From Nodosilinea sp. PGN35 (GTDB lineage Bacteria; Cyanobacteriota; Cyanobacteriia; Phormidesmidales; Phormidesmidaceae), in the NCBI RefSeq assembly GCF_029109325.1, contig NZ_JAQKQJ010000017.1:1-64000 (forward strand): a stretch of DNA of 64,000 bases, written 5' to 3'. A model generated the notes under the pieces. That model searched no databases. It saw only the letters and a program-made list of their open reading frames with translations, and was not told the origin of the DNA. The translations under genes were made by a program, and so were the position numbers. The stretch's first letter is position 1. Every line of letters begins with the position of its first letter. Positions 22,123-29,900 of this stretch are shown piece by piece.

Positions 22123-23295
22123 ATGTCTACCGCTGCGCCCCCCATCCAGCCCCAGGCCATGGATGACACCAAACACGGTCTGCCCGTCACCATCATTACC
22201 GGCTTTTTGGGCAGCGGCAAAACTACCCTGCTCAACCACATTTTGGCTAACCAGGAGGGGCTCAAGACCGCCGTGCTGGTGAACGAGTTTGGCGAAATTG
22301 GCATTGACAACGACCTGCTGATCGCCACTGAAAACAGCGACGACACCATGGTCGAACTCAGCAACGGCTGCATCTGCTGCACCATCAACAACGACCTGAT
22401 GGAAGCGGTATATAAAGTGCTGGAGCGCCAGGACAAAATTGACTACCTGGTGGTTGAAACCACCGGGCTGGCTGACCCCCTGCCCATTGCGCTGACCTTC
22501 TTGGGCACCGAGCTGCGCGATATGACCCGGCTCGACTCCATCGTCACTGTGGTGGATGCCGAAAACTACAGCCTCGATCTTTTTAACAGCCAGGCGGCCC
22601 ACAACCAGATTGCCTACGGCGATATCATCTTACTCAACAAGGCCGACCTGGTCGATGATGCCGATCTCGACCTGCTGGAGGTCAAAATTCGCGATGTCAA
22701 AGAGGGTGCGAGGATTCTCCGCACCACTAAGTCGCAGGTACCCCTGCCGCTGATTCTCAGCGTGGGGCTGTTTGAGTCAGACAAATACTTTGGCAGCGAC
22801 AGCGCTGAGGCCGACCACGACCACGACCACCACGGCCACGAGCATGACCACGAGGCCCACGACCACAGCAACTGCGACCACGACCACGGCCACTGTGAGC
22901 ATGACCACGACCATGGGCATCACGACCATGGGCATCACGACCATGGGCATGGGCATTACCACTCCGATCACCTCGCCATTGACGGGTTTACGTCGCTGTC
23001 GTTTGCCAGCGATCGACCCTTTGCCATTCGCAAGTTTCAGCACTTTCTCGACAACCAACTGCCCGAGTCGGTGTTTCGGGCCAAGGGCATTCTCTGGTTT
23101 GATGAAAGCCCCAAGCGCCACATCTTTCACCTCAGCGGCAAGCGCTTTTCCCTCGATGACGACCAGTGGCAGGGTGAGCCCAAGAACCAGCTGGTGCTGA
23201 TTGGCCAGGGGCTCGACCACGACACCCTGCGCCAGCAGATCAACGCCTGCCTGGCGACTCCTTCCCCCAAGCGGGGCCTAGGGTTTGGTAAGTAG
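22123..23295 (+). CDS. COG0523 (CobW/G3E) GTPase with His-rich metal-binding insert
   Basis: A 390-residue metallochaperone-type GTPase, likely involved in zinc (or cobalt) delivery. It has Walker A GFLGSGKTT (27-35), the metal-binding CxCC motif as CICC (83-86), ETTGLADP and the NKAD specificity motif. A His/Asp-rich insert (about 229-285, HDHGHHDHGHHDHGHGHYHSDH-like in pieces) precedes the C-terminal CobW_C domain. The insert is partly encoded by 15-bp tandem units (22909-22953). No Zur box is recognisable upstream. It is followed by a small Rieske gene 15 bases on, so the two are probably co-transcribed. Confidence 0.92.
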   Translation: MSTAAPPIQPQAMDDTKHGLPVTIITGFLGSGKTTLLNHILANQEGLKTAVLVNEFGEIGIDNDLLIATENSDDTMVELSNGCICCTINNDLMEAVYKVLERQDKIDYLVVETTGLADPLPIALTFLGTELRDMTRLDSIVTVVDAENYSLDLFNSQAAHNQIAYGDIILLNKADLVDDADLDLLEVKIRDVKEGARILRTTKSQVPLPLILSVGLFESDKYFGSDSAEADHDHDHHGHEHDHEAHDHSNCDHDHGHCEHDHDHGHHDHGHHDHGHGHYHSDHLAIDGFTSLSFASDRPFAIRKFQHFLDNQLPESVFRAKGILWFDESPKRHIFHLSGKRFSLDDDQWQGEPKNQLVLIGQGLDHDTLRQQINACLATPSPKRGLGFGK

Positions 23296-23310
23296 AGAAA
23301 CACAGAGCCT

Positions 23311-23742
23311 ATGAAACGTCGAGAATTTAGCAATCTGCTGGGGCTGGGGCTGCTGGCTACCTCGCTGCCGGTGGCGATCGCCGCCTGCCAGTCTGACTCT
23401 GCCCCTACCGCTGACTCAGGCGGAGCCGACGACGGCTTTGTCGCCCTGGGCACCGTGGCCGAGCTAGATGCCCAGGGGGCGTTGGCCAACAGCAATGTCC
23501 AGGGCAAGAACCTGGCGGTGATTCGCGACCCCGGCGCGCCGGAGTCGGTCATTGCGGTCAGCGCTCTGTGCACCCACGCTGGCTGTACGGTGGTCTGGAA
23601 CGGTGAACAAAGTCTGTTTGCCTGCCCTTGCCACGGCAGCAACTTCAACCCCGACGGCTCGGTCAACTCTGGCCCTACTCGGGAGCCGCTGGCGACCTTT
23701 GAGGCCAAAGTAGAGGGCGATCAGGTGTTGGTAAAGGTTTAA
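23311..23742 (+). CDS. Small Rieske [2Fe-2S] protein, lipoprotein-like
   Basis: A 143-residue Rieske protein with cluster-binding boxes CTHAGC (87-92) and CPCHGS (105-110). The N-terminus has paired arginines (MKRREF), a hydrophobic stretch and a lipobox-like VAIAAC (Cys26), so it may be exported by Tat and lipid-anchored. It is shorter than PetC of the cytochrome b6f complex and lacks its usual N-terminal helix, so it is probably an auxiliary electron carrier rather than PetC itself. It directly follows the COG0523 GTPase gene. Confidence 0.85.
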   Translation: MKRREFSNLLGLGLLATSLPVAIAACQSDSAPTADSGGADDGFVALGTVAELDAQGALANSNVQGKNLAVIRDPGAPESVIAVSALCTHAGCTVVWNGEQSLFACPCHGSNFNPDGSVNSGPTREPLATFEAKVEGDQVLVKV

Positions 23743-23840
23743 GCTATCTGGTCTGAGGGGCGGGGCATGAGATCTAGTCTATGGATGACTCCTGTTCGCC
23801 CGCTGCCTCGTCGGCCCCATGTCTGTAGGAGGCCTAGCCT

Positions 23841-24347
23841 ATGACCGACGGTGGATCGCAACTGCATACCGACTGTTTAGCCTGTCAGATTTTGGCGGGG
23901 GCACAGGCAGTACCCGGCGGCACCATTGCCGAGAATCCCTGGTGGGTAGCCGACCACTGCGTTGGCCCCTACGGTCTGGGGTCGGTGGTAGTCAAAACCC
24001 GCACCCACCGCGAAAATCTGTGGGATCTGTCGATGGCGGAGTCGGCCTCCATGGGGCCATTTTTGCAGCAGCTGTCGGAGGCGATCGCCCTGGCTATGGC
24101 CGCTGAGCGGGTCTACGTTAGTCTCTGGGTTGATCAGCCGCCCTACCACGTTCACTTTGTGCTGCAACCCCGCTACCCCGATGGCCACCACCCCGAAGAA
24201 CTGGGGCTCAAGGGGCTAGAGCTTCAGGTATTTCGCACCCTGGGCAAGCCCCCCAGCGGCGCTGAAATGGCTGAGGCCGCCGATCGCATCCGCACCGTGT
24301 GGCAGCAAAAATTCTCTCCCCAGGCATCGGTCGAATGCGAGTCGTAG
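23841..24347 (+). CDS. HIT-family hydrolase-like protein
   Basis: A 168-residue HIT superfamily protein. The histidine triad region is PYHVHFVLQPRYP (H-x-H), with an N-terminal CLACQILAG zinc-type pair and GSVVVKTRTHRENLWDL typical of the fold. Members hydrolyse dinucleoside polyphosphates or AMP conjugates; the substrate here is unknown. ATG 23841 has AGGAGG eight bases upstream. Its end overlaps the dtd start by 13 bases, so the two are co-translated. Confidence 0.75.
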   Translation: MTDGGSQLHTDCLACQILAGAQAVPGGTIAENPWWVADHCVGPYGLGSVVVKTRTHRENLWDLSMAESASMGPFLQQLSEAIALAMAAERVYVSLWVDQPPYHVHFVLQPRYPDGHHPEELGLKGLELQVFRTLGKPPSGAEMAEAADRIRTVWQQKFSPQASVECES

Positions 24348-24814
24348 TGCAGCGGGTGACGGCCTCTAGCGTCACCGTAGATGGTGAAGTCGTTGGCAAA
24401 ATTGGTGCAGGGCTGAACCTACTGGTGGGTATTGCGCCTACTGATACCGTCGCCGAATTGACCTGGATAGCGCGTAAGTGTCTAGATTTACGACTGTTTC
24501 CATCGCCGGGCAGCGATGGTCAAAGACCGGCCCAAGAGGGCCATCGCTGGGATCTTTCTGTTCAAGATATTGGGGGCGAGATTTTGGTGGTGAGCCAGTT
24601 CACCCTCTACGGCGACTGCCGCAAGGGCCGCCGACCTTCCTTCGATGGGGCCGCTCCACCCGCTCAGGCAGAGGCGCTGTACAACGACTTTGTCGCCCTG
24701 CTGCGCGCTAGCGACCTGCGGGTAGAAACCGGCAAATTTGGCGCGATGATGCAGGTCGAAATCCACAACGACGGCCCCGTGACGCTGATCTTGGAGCGAG
24801 AAGCGCCAACGTAG
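24335..24814 (+). CDS. dtd: D-aminoacyl-tRNA deacylase with a repeat-encoded insert
   Basis: Dtd removes D-amino acids, and glycine mischarged on tRNA-Ala, from tRNA. The 159-residue protein has MRVVVQRVTASSVTVDGE, the catalytic SQFTLYGDCRKGRRPSF and the cis-Gly-Pro loop NDGPVT. The start is ATG 24335, overlapping the HIT gene. The loop between LRLFP and RWDLSVQDI holds about 14 extra residues (GSDGQRPAQEG) encoded by a palindromic repeat (24512-24548) also found outside genes at 45541. The insertion is in frame, so the enzyme should still be made. Confidence 0.9.
   Translation: MRVVVQRVTASSVTVDGEVVGKIGAGLNLLVGIAPTDTVAELTWIARKCLDLRLFPSPGSDGQRPAQEGHRWDLSVQDIGGEILVVSQFTLYGDCRKGRRPSFDGAAPPAQAEALYNDFVALLRASDLRVETGKFGAMMQVEIHNDGPVTLILEREAPT
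24512..24548. repeat. 37-bp palindromic repeat inside dtd (copy 1 of 2)
   Basis: AGCGATGG...CCATCGCT flank GTCAAAGACCGGCCC; the 8-bp ends are perfect inverted repeats. An almost identical copy lies at 45541-45577 between genes. This suggests a small mobile or hitch-hiking sequence that landed in frame. Confidence 0.75.
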
Positions 24815-24881
24815 AGACCCCAGGGTTCTGCGGTAGTTCTGGCCTGCTAACCTAGCAACCCTAGCTAGAACCCTGGGGTCT
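24815..24881 (+). terminator. Strong hairpin after dtd
   Basis: AGACCCCAGGGTTCT (24815-24829) and its exact reverse complement (24867-24881) form a 15-bp stem with a 37-base loop, starting at the dtd stop. There is no T-tract. It lies between convergent dtd and the broken Uma2 gene, so it may terminate both. Confidence 0.6.
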
Positions 24882-24887
24882 GCCTGA

Positions 24888-25496
24888 TCAAGGATTCAAC
24901 ACCTGTGCTGCTGTTAGTGCTTTGGCTGGGGCTACTTCGGTCAATAGTGTTGAGACGATTGCCGCCGCTCCCTCAAAGGTCTCTACTTCGTACAAGCCTT
25001 CTACCAGCGTTAGCACTGTTACCCGCTGCGCGATGGGGTCTACAATTCAATACTCGGCAATGCCACGGGCTTCGTACTGCGATCGCTTGTAGCGGTAGTC
25101 GCGATCGATATTTTTCTTCCCCGGCGACACCACCTCCACTACTAGACGAGGCGGCGGCATATCGATGGTGACGGTGGAACGAGGGGCGTTTTCGAGGGCG
25201 ATTCGCGAAGCGATCCGTCCCGGAATCGCCAGTTCGTCTGACAGCACCATCACATCGGGCAGGCGCACCGTAGCCCGTGATCCCAACGCCGATACCTCAG
25301 TTTTCATACGCAAGCACTTTGGATCAATGCCAGCTTGCAAGAAGTAAGCAAAGAGAATTGACGCAATCCGCTGGTTTCGATCGCTCTCTGGCGACATAGC
25401 AACAAGTTTCCCATTTTCTAGCTCGTAGCGGGTATCGGTGCCATCGTCGTAGGCAAAAAAGTCGTCAAGACTCATGAGAGTGGCGGCAACGGTCAC
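24888..25496 (-). pseudogene. Uma2-family endonuclease-like gene broken by TGA
   Basis: Uma2 (DUF820) proteins have a PD-(D/E)XK nuclease-like fold and are very abundant in cyanobacteria; their function is unclear. This frame gives VRLPDVMVLSD and PPRLVVEVVSPGKK with a downstream KRSQYEARGIAEY. It then stops at TGA (25047-25049) exactly where the family has Trp (EYW-IVDP). The frame continues open with IVDPIAQRVTVLTLVEGLYEVE to a natural stop at 24888-24890. Restored length is 202 residues, normal for the family. The start is GTG 25496 or ATG 25475. Confidence 0.8.
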
Positions 25497-25576
25497 AGTG
25501 TTTTAGCCTCCAGCAGAGCGCGCCTGAGCAATTCCATTATCGCAGCATAGAATTGAGGGACAACGACGAAAGTCCT

Positions 25577-26230
25577 ATGGTGATGCATTTAGCAACGGAT
25601 ACACTGCCGATCGCCCCTGGGGAAAACCGTGTGGCTCTACGCGGCATGGACTGGTTGGCCTACTGCCAAATGCGATCGCTGCTCAACGAACGCACCCGAG
25701 CCCGCCTCACCTACGATCGCGGCACCCTCGAAATCACCATGCCCTCTGAAGCTCACGAGTTCTATGCCCGCCTAATTGAGCGGTTCATTATTATTTTGGT
25801 AGTTGAACTGGGGCTGCGGGTGAAAACCCTGGGGTCTACCACGCTCGATCGAGAAGATCTTGACCGAGGCGCTGAACCCGACAACGGCTACTACATCCAA
25901 AATCAACCACTGGTGGCGGGCCGCGCGGTCGATCTTGAGGTTGATCCGCCCCCAGACTTGGTAGTTGAGGTGGACATTAACCACACTGACATTGACAAAA
26001 ACGCCCTCTATGCGGCGATGGGGGTACCGGAGTTTTGGCGGTTTAATGGCAGGGTGTGGCGCATCTACGAATTGCGGGATGGGGAGTATGGGGAATGCGA
26101 CAGGTCACCGACCTTCCCCATGATCTCCAAAGACGACCTCTACCAGTTCTTAACCACCTGCCAGACCGATGAAGTCGCCGCCGAAATCAACTTCCGCACC
26201 TGGCTCAGAACCCAAACCAACGCATCTTAA
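25577..26230 (+). CDS. Uma2-family endonuclease-like protein (intact)
   Basis: A 217-residue intact Uma2/DUF820 protein. It shows YDRGTLEITMPSEAHEFY, the acidic active-site region DLEVDPPPDLVVEVDINHTDIDK and PEFWRFNGRVWRIYEL, all standard for the family. ATG 25577 is chosen; the frame reaches back to a TTG at 25553. It is divergent from the broken paralogue at 24888, whose sequence differs enough that they are separate lineages rather than a recent duplication. Confidence 0.85.
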   Translation: MVMHLATDTLPIAPGENRVALRGMDWLAYCQMRSLLNERTRARLTYDRGTLEITMPSEAHEFYARLIERFIIILVVELGLRVKTLGSTTLDREDLDRGAEPDNGYYIQNQPLVAGRAVDLEVDPPPDLVVEVDINHTDIDKNALYAAMGVPEFWRFNGRVWRIYELRDGEYGECDRSPTFPMISKDDLYQFLTTCQTDEVAAEINFRTWLRTQTNAS

Positions 26231-26364
26231 GTTATGAGGCACTAGAGACCTGTCATTGCCGTCACTGTCTAGCTTTAGGTCACAAGTTAACCTGGGCCAA
26301 GGGTTAGGTAAGCCGCAGACGTAACAGCTAAAGCATAGAATGAGTGACAACGAGAGTTGCAACA

Positions 26365-26565
26365 ATGATGCTAAGAACGCTTTGGGCTACGGTTCATCAA
26401 GGAAAAATTGAACTGCTAGAATCCACGGAACTGCCAGAGGGGACAAAGCTGCTGGTGACGCTGCTGCCCAATGATGAGGCTGATTTTTGGGCGCAAGCCA
26501 GCCAACCTTCGCTAGATGCCGTGTGGGATAACGCCGAGGATGATGTCTATGCCGAGCTACTCTAG
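26365..26565 (+). CDS. Antitoxin-like protein, toxin partner apparently lost
   Basis: A 66-residue protein with an AF2212/DUF104-like N-terminus (LWATVHQGKIELLESTELPEGTKLLVTLL) and an acidic tail SLDAVWDNAEDDVYAELL typical of type II antitoxins. An overlapping ORF starts at about 26549 (MPSYSRHTVDPDS), the usual place and style of a MazF-like toxin start. It stops after 30 codons, so only a toxin remnant seems to remain. ATG 26365 or 26368 is the start. Confidence 0.6.
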   Translation: MMLRTLWATVHQGKIELLESTELPEGTKLLVTLLPNDEADFWAQASQPSLDAVWDNAEDDVYAELL

Positions 26566-26586
26566 GCATACTGTAGACCCTGATAG

Positions 26587-27354
26587 CATTTTGCCCCAGG
26601 TGAGTTCACCCAGCGATTTCAGATCATCACTAGTGCCCTAGAAACTATCGATATCACCTTCACTGAGGGTATTGACTGGCAAGCCTTTTTCCAATCCTTC
26701 CAAGATCTGCGAGCCAGTCGCCCCAACGAAGACATTTCAATTCAAGGTATGGAGCGCAAGGGCATTGCCTTTGTCGTTCGTTTAGAGGTCGAGGCCGAGG
26801 TAGATAAAGCCGCTATTGAGACAGAGGTAAAGCAGCGCTACGCCCACCAACTCGCCGCCCTCGAAGCGCAGTATCAAGAGCGGCTGCGCCTACAATCAGA
26901 CGAAATCGCCAACTATCGGCAAACCCAATCTTCACTCCTCCATATTGTGCAAACTATGGCCGAAAAAGACTCCTTTTCTCAAACCTTTCACGGCTCGGTG
27001 GGCAATGTGGCGGGCACTAACCAGGGGCAAATGACGGCTTACATCAACCAAAACAACGAGGCCATCAGCCAGCTCATCGCCGCGCTGCGGGCATCGGCCC
27101 AGACTTTTCCCACAGAGCAAAAAGACGACGTGCTCATGGAGCTAGACGACCTGGAAGGCGATCTCAGCAAGCCCGAAAAGCGAGAACCAAAGCGCATCAG
27201 CAAACGACTCCAGCGTCTGATTGCGGCAGGTACGGCAGCTGCAACCCTGGCAGGGGGAGCCGCCACCTTTGCAGGCGATGTCAACGACTTCACCGCAAAC
27301 GTGCTGGAGTTGGGAGAAAAAATTGGTTTGTTCAGGGACGCGATTCAACCTTAA
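26587..27354 (+). pseudogene. 5'-truncated gene: C-terminal part of a larger protein
   Basis: The frame is open from a stop at 26584 to TAA 27352. The part before the first ATG (26749) reads like protein (GEFTQRFQIITSALETIDITF and GIDWQAFFQSFQDLRA), so the true N-terminus is probably lost. The rest has a coiled coil (about 26840-26960), a QTFHGSVGNVAGTNQGQM segment and a C-terminal hydrophobic stretch (LIAAGTAAATLAGGAATFAG). I have seen this kind of C-terminus on cyanobacterial pentapeptide-repeat and effector-like proteins. The fragment could still be translated from 26749 (201 aa). Confidence 0.5.
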
Positions 27355-27451
27355 TTGGGCGTTGTAGGGTGCATAACGCTGAGGAAAGGCTTTGCCAAGG
27401 TGGAGCAATGCGTCATGGAGAGAATTGGTTAATTTCGGCTGTGTGTTGCCC

Positions 27452-28141
27452 CTACGCGACTGTAATCGATTCGGGTAGCACCATGCGGTAGCCCATGCCC
27501 CGCACAGTCTCAATGGAGCTGCTACCCAGTTTTTTGCGCAGGTAGCCCACGTACACATCGACAATGTTAGAGCCGGGGTCGTAGTCGTAGCCCCAGGCCA
27601 GATCGAGCAGCTGCTCGCGGCTGAGCACCTGCCCGGCGTGGCGCATAAAGGTTTCGGTAAGAATAAACTCTCGCGCCGACAGCTCAACCAGCTGTCCGCT
27701 CACCTGCACTTGACGGGTCATTAGATCGAGCACTACCGAGCCGACAGCCAGCGTCGTTTTAGCTGGTTCGGGGCCGGTTTGCGCCGATCGCAGCCGGGCG
27801 CGAATGCGGGCCAGCAGTTCTTCAAAGCGGAAGGGCTTGGTGACGTAGTCGTCGGCCCCGGCCTCTAGTCCGGTGACTTTGTCGTAGAGGTCATCGCGGG
27901 CGGTGAGTAAAATAATCGGCTTGGCAAAGCCCTGGCCGCGCAGCGCCTCTAGCACCGTCATGCCGTCGCGATCGGGCAGACCCAGATCGAGAATGATCAG
28001 GTCAAACTCGTTGTCGAGGGCCAGGGCAATGCCGGTTTCGCCGTCCCCGGCGTGGGCGGTGGTAAAGCCGTGGGCCTGGAGCCCTTTCTCTAAAAATGAA
28101 ACGATGCGGGGCTCGTCTTCGACGATGAGGATGCGGCTCAT
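27452..28141 (-). CDS. OmpR/PhoB-family response regulator
   Basis: A 229-residue two-component regulator. The receiver domain (1-120) has the acidic pair EDE, phospho-acceptor Asp52 in LIILDLGLPD and Lys in VTKPFRFEELLARI. The winged-helix DNA-binding domain (about 130-225) includes VELSAREFILTETFMRHAGQVLSREQLLDLAWGYD and VRGMGYRM. It overlaps its sensor kinase gene by four bases (ATGA). Sequence and order resemble RppA/ManR-type systems, but the stimulus cannot be told. Confidence 0.92.
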   Translation of the reverse strand: MSRILIVEDEPRIVSFLEKGLQAHGFTTAHAGDGETGIALALDNEFDLIILDLGLPDRDGMTVLEALRGQGFAKPIILLTARDDLYDKVTGLEAGADDYVTKPFRFEELLARIRARLRSAQTGPEPAKTTLAVGSVVLDLMTRQVQVSGQLVELSAREFILTETFMRHAGQVLSREQLLDLAWGYDYDPGSNIVDVYVGYLRKKLGSSSIETVRGMGYRMVLPESITVA

Positions 28142-29610
28142 AGATGGGGCTCCGGGAGCGGTTTGAGGGGCAAAACCAGGGTAAAGGTAGCGCCCTGATC
28201 GGGCTGGCTGACGAGCTGAATGGTGCCGCCGTGGGCCTGCACGATCGCCTGCACGATCGCCAGCCCCAGGCCAGAGCCATCGGAGCGGGTGTAGCGACTC
28301 TTGCCGCGCACAAAGCGCTGAAAGATGCGAGTTTGGTCTGCCGGATCAATGCCTTCGCCGGTATCGCGCACCCAGAGGTGTACCTGGTGGCGGTGCCGCC
28401 GTGAGCCCAAGGCAATGGTGTCACCGATGCGGGTATGCTGGGTGGCGTTTTGTGCCAGATTTACGATTGCCTCGGTGAGGCGCTGGCGATCGCCCACCAG
28501 TTGCCCATCACCCACCGCCTCCAGCTGCCAGCGGCGATCGCCCAGGGCGGTAATTTTGGCGTACAGCTCTTCGGTAAAGCCGGTGAGATCGATCGGTTCA
28601 GGAAACAAAAAGTCGGGCCGCTCGGCCTTGGCCAACAGCATCAGCTCGTCGATGAAGCGGCTCATGCGATCGAGTTCGTCAATCACAATGTCGAGGGTTT
28701 CCTGCTGCTCCTGGGGGGTGGTGCCCATTAGCTCCAGGTGACCGCGAATGATGGTAATGGGGGTACGCAGCTCGTGGCCCACGTCGTTGAGCAGCTGCCG
28801 CTGGCTGTTGAAGGTGGCCTCAATGCGATCGAGCATGTCGTTGAAGGTGCGGGTGAGTTCGGCAATGTCGCCCGCCGACCCGTCGAGGGGAATGCGCTCG
28901 GTCAGGTTTGACTCGGTGATGGAGCGGGCGGTCTGGCTCAGCAGCCGCAGGGGGGCCAGCACCTTGCCCGCCGCAAACCAGGCCAGGGCCGAGGCGATCG
29001 CCAGCACCACCAGCGACACCTGAACAATGATCAGCACCGACTCGGTCACCTCGGCGCGATCGCGGCTGATCAGGTGGGTGACCACAAACACGCCCCTCAC
29101 CTGCCCCGCTACCACAATGGGCTCGGCCAGGTAGAGCACCGTGCCCGAAAAGGTCGTTTCCCCGTCTTGCTCCGGCAGGGTTAAGGCTGCCCACCGCTGC
29201 ATGAGAGGGCTGTCGGGGCGCAGGGCCACCGGCAGCGCCAGGGAACTGGCCTTATAAAATTCGCCCTCGACAATGGCCAGCAGATACTCATTGTCTTCTG
29301 GGACATTGCGGGACAAAAATACGTCAAAAATTGCCTCAATGTCGTTGCCAAAGGGCTGCCCAGTTTCGGGGTTTCTGCCGTTGCGCAGCTGCCGAAACTC
29401 CTCAACCTCCTGGTAGAGGGACTGCTCAACCCGCTCTTCTACCCGCGCCAGCAAAATCTGCCGCACCGCCAGCACTGAAGCCACGCTCGAAATCGCCATC
29501 AGCAGCAGGTACCACAGCAAAATGCGGGTGCGGGCTTCTCCCAGCATGTGCCGCCAGCCGCTAGCAGGCTGGGGCTTAGGATGAGGCTCCGGTAGGGCAA
29601 CAGGTTTCAC
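28138..29610 (-). CDS. Sensor histidine kinase
   Basis: A 490-residue membrane kinase with TM1 at about 28-50, a periplasmic sensor of about 140 residues, TM2 at about 190-213 and a HAMP linker (to about 265). The H-box is NDVGHELRTPITIIRG (His279), followed by N box LAQNATQH, G1 VRDTGEGIDP and G2 GSGLGLAIV. It should phosphorylate the response regulator encoded immediately downstream. It starts at GTG 29610. The sensor region has no motif that reveals the ligand. Confidence 0.92.
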   Translation of the reverse strand: MKPVALPEPHPKPQPASGWRHMLGEARTRILLWYLLLMAISSVASVLAVRQILLARVEERVEQSLYQEVEEFRQLRNGRNPETGQPFGNDIEAIFDVFLSRNVPEDNEYLLAIVEGEFYKASSLALPVALRPDSPLMQRWAALTLPEQDGETTFSGTVLYLAEPIVVAGQVRGVFVVTHLISRDRAEVTESVLIIVQVSLVVLAIASALAWFAAGKVLAPLRLLSQTARSITESNLTERIPLDGSAGDIAELTRTFNDMLDRIEATFNSQRQLLNDVGHELRTPITIIRGHLELMGTTPQEQQETLDIVIDELDRMSRFIDELMLLAKAERPDFLFPEPIDLTGFTEELYAKITALGDRRWQLEAVGDGQLVGDRQRLTEAIVNLAQNATQHTRIGDTIALGSRRHRHQVHLWVRDTGEGIDPADQTRIFQRFVRGKSRYTRSDGSGLGLAIVQAIVQAHGGTIQLVSQPDQGATFTLVLPLKPLPEPHL

Positions 29611-29900
29611 GGTTGGTCTTCGCTCACCACGACAAATTCAGCCCTCCCGGCGCTTGAACGTTTGCACGTTCGTCTGGAGAAAAGGCTTAGGAGATTTCTG
29701 GAAAAGAAGATCCCCGCTCTATCCGGCGACTGCAACCACCGTAGGGTGGGCACTGCTCACCATTAGGGAGAAAGTTTTCCAAAAGTCGCCTTAACTAAAT
29801 CAGCTACGGCTATGACTGGTGAAGGACTCAGCGCCGCAAAAGTTCCTGCCCCCAGGGGCTGGGGCATGGGTTGCGATACCTAAGGTGTGGCCTCCTACCC

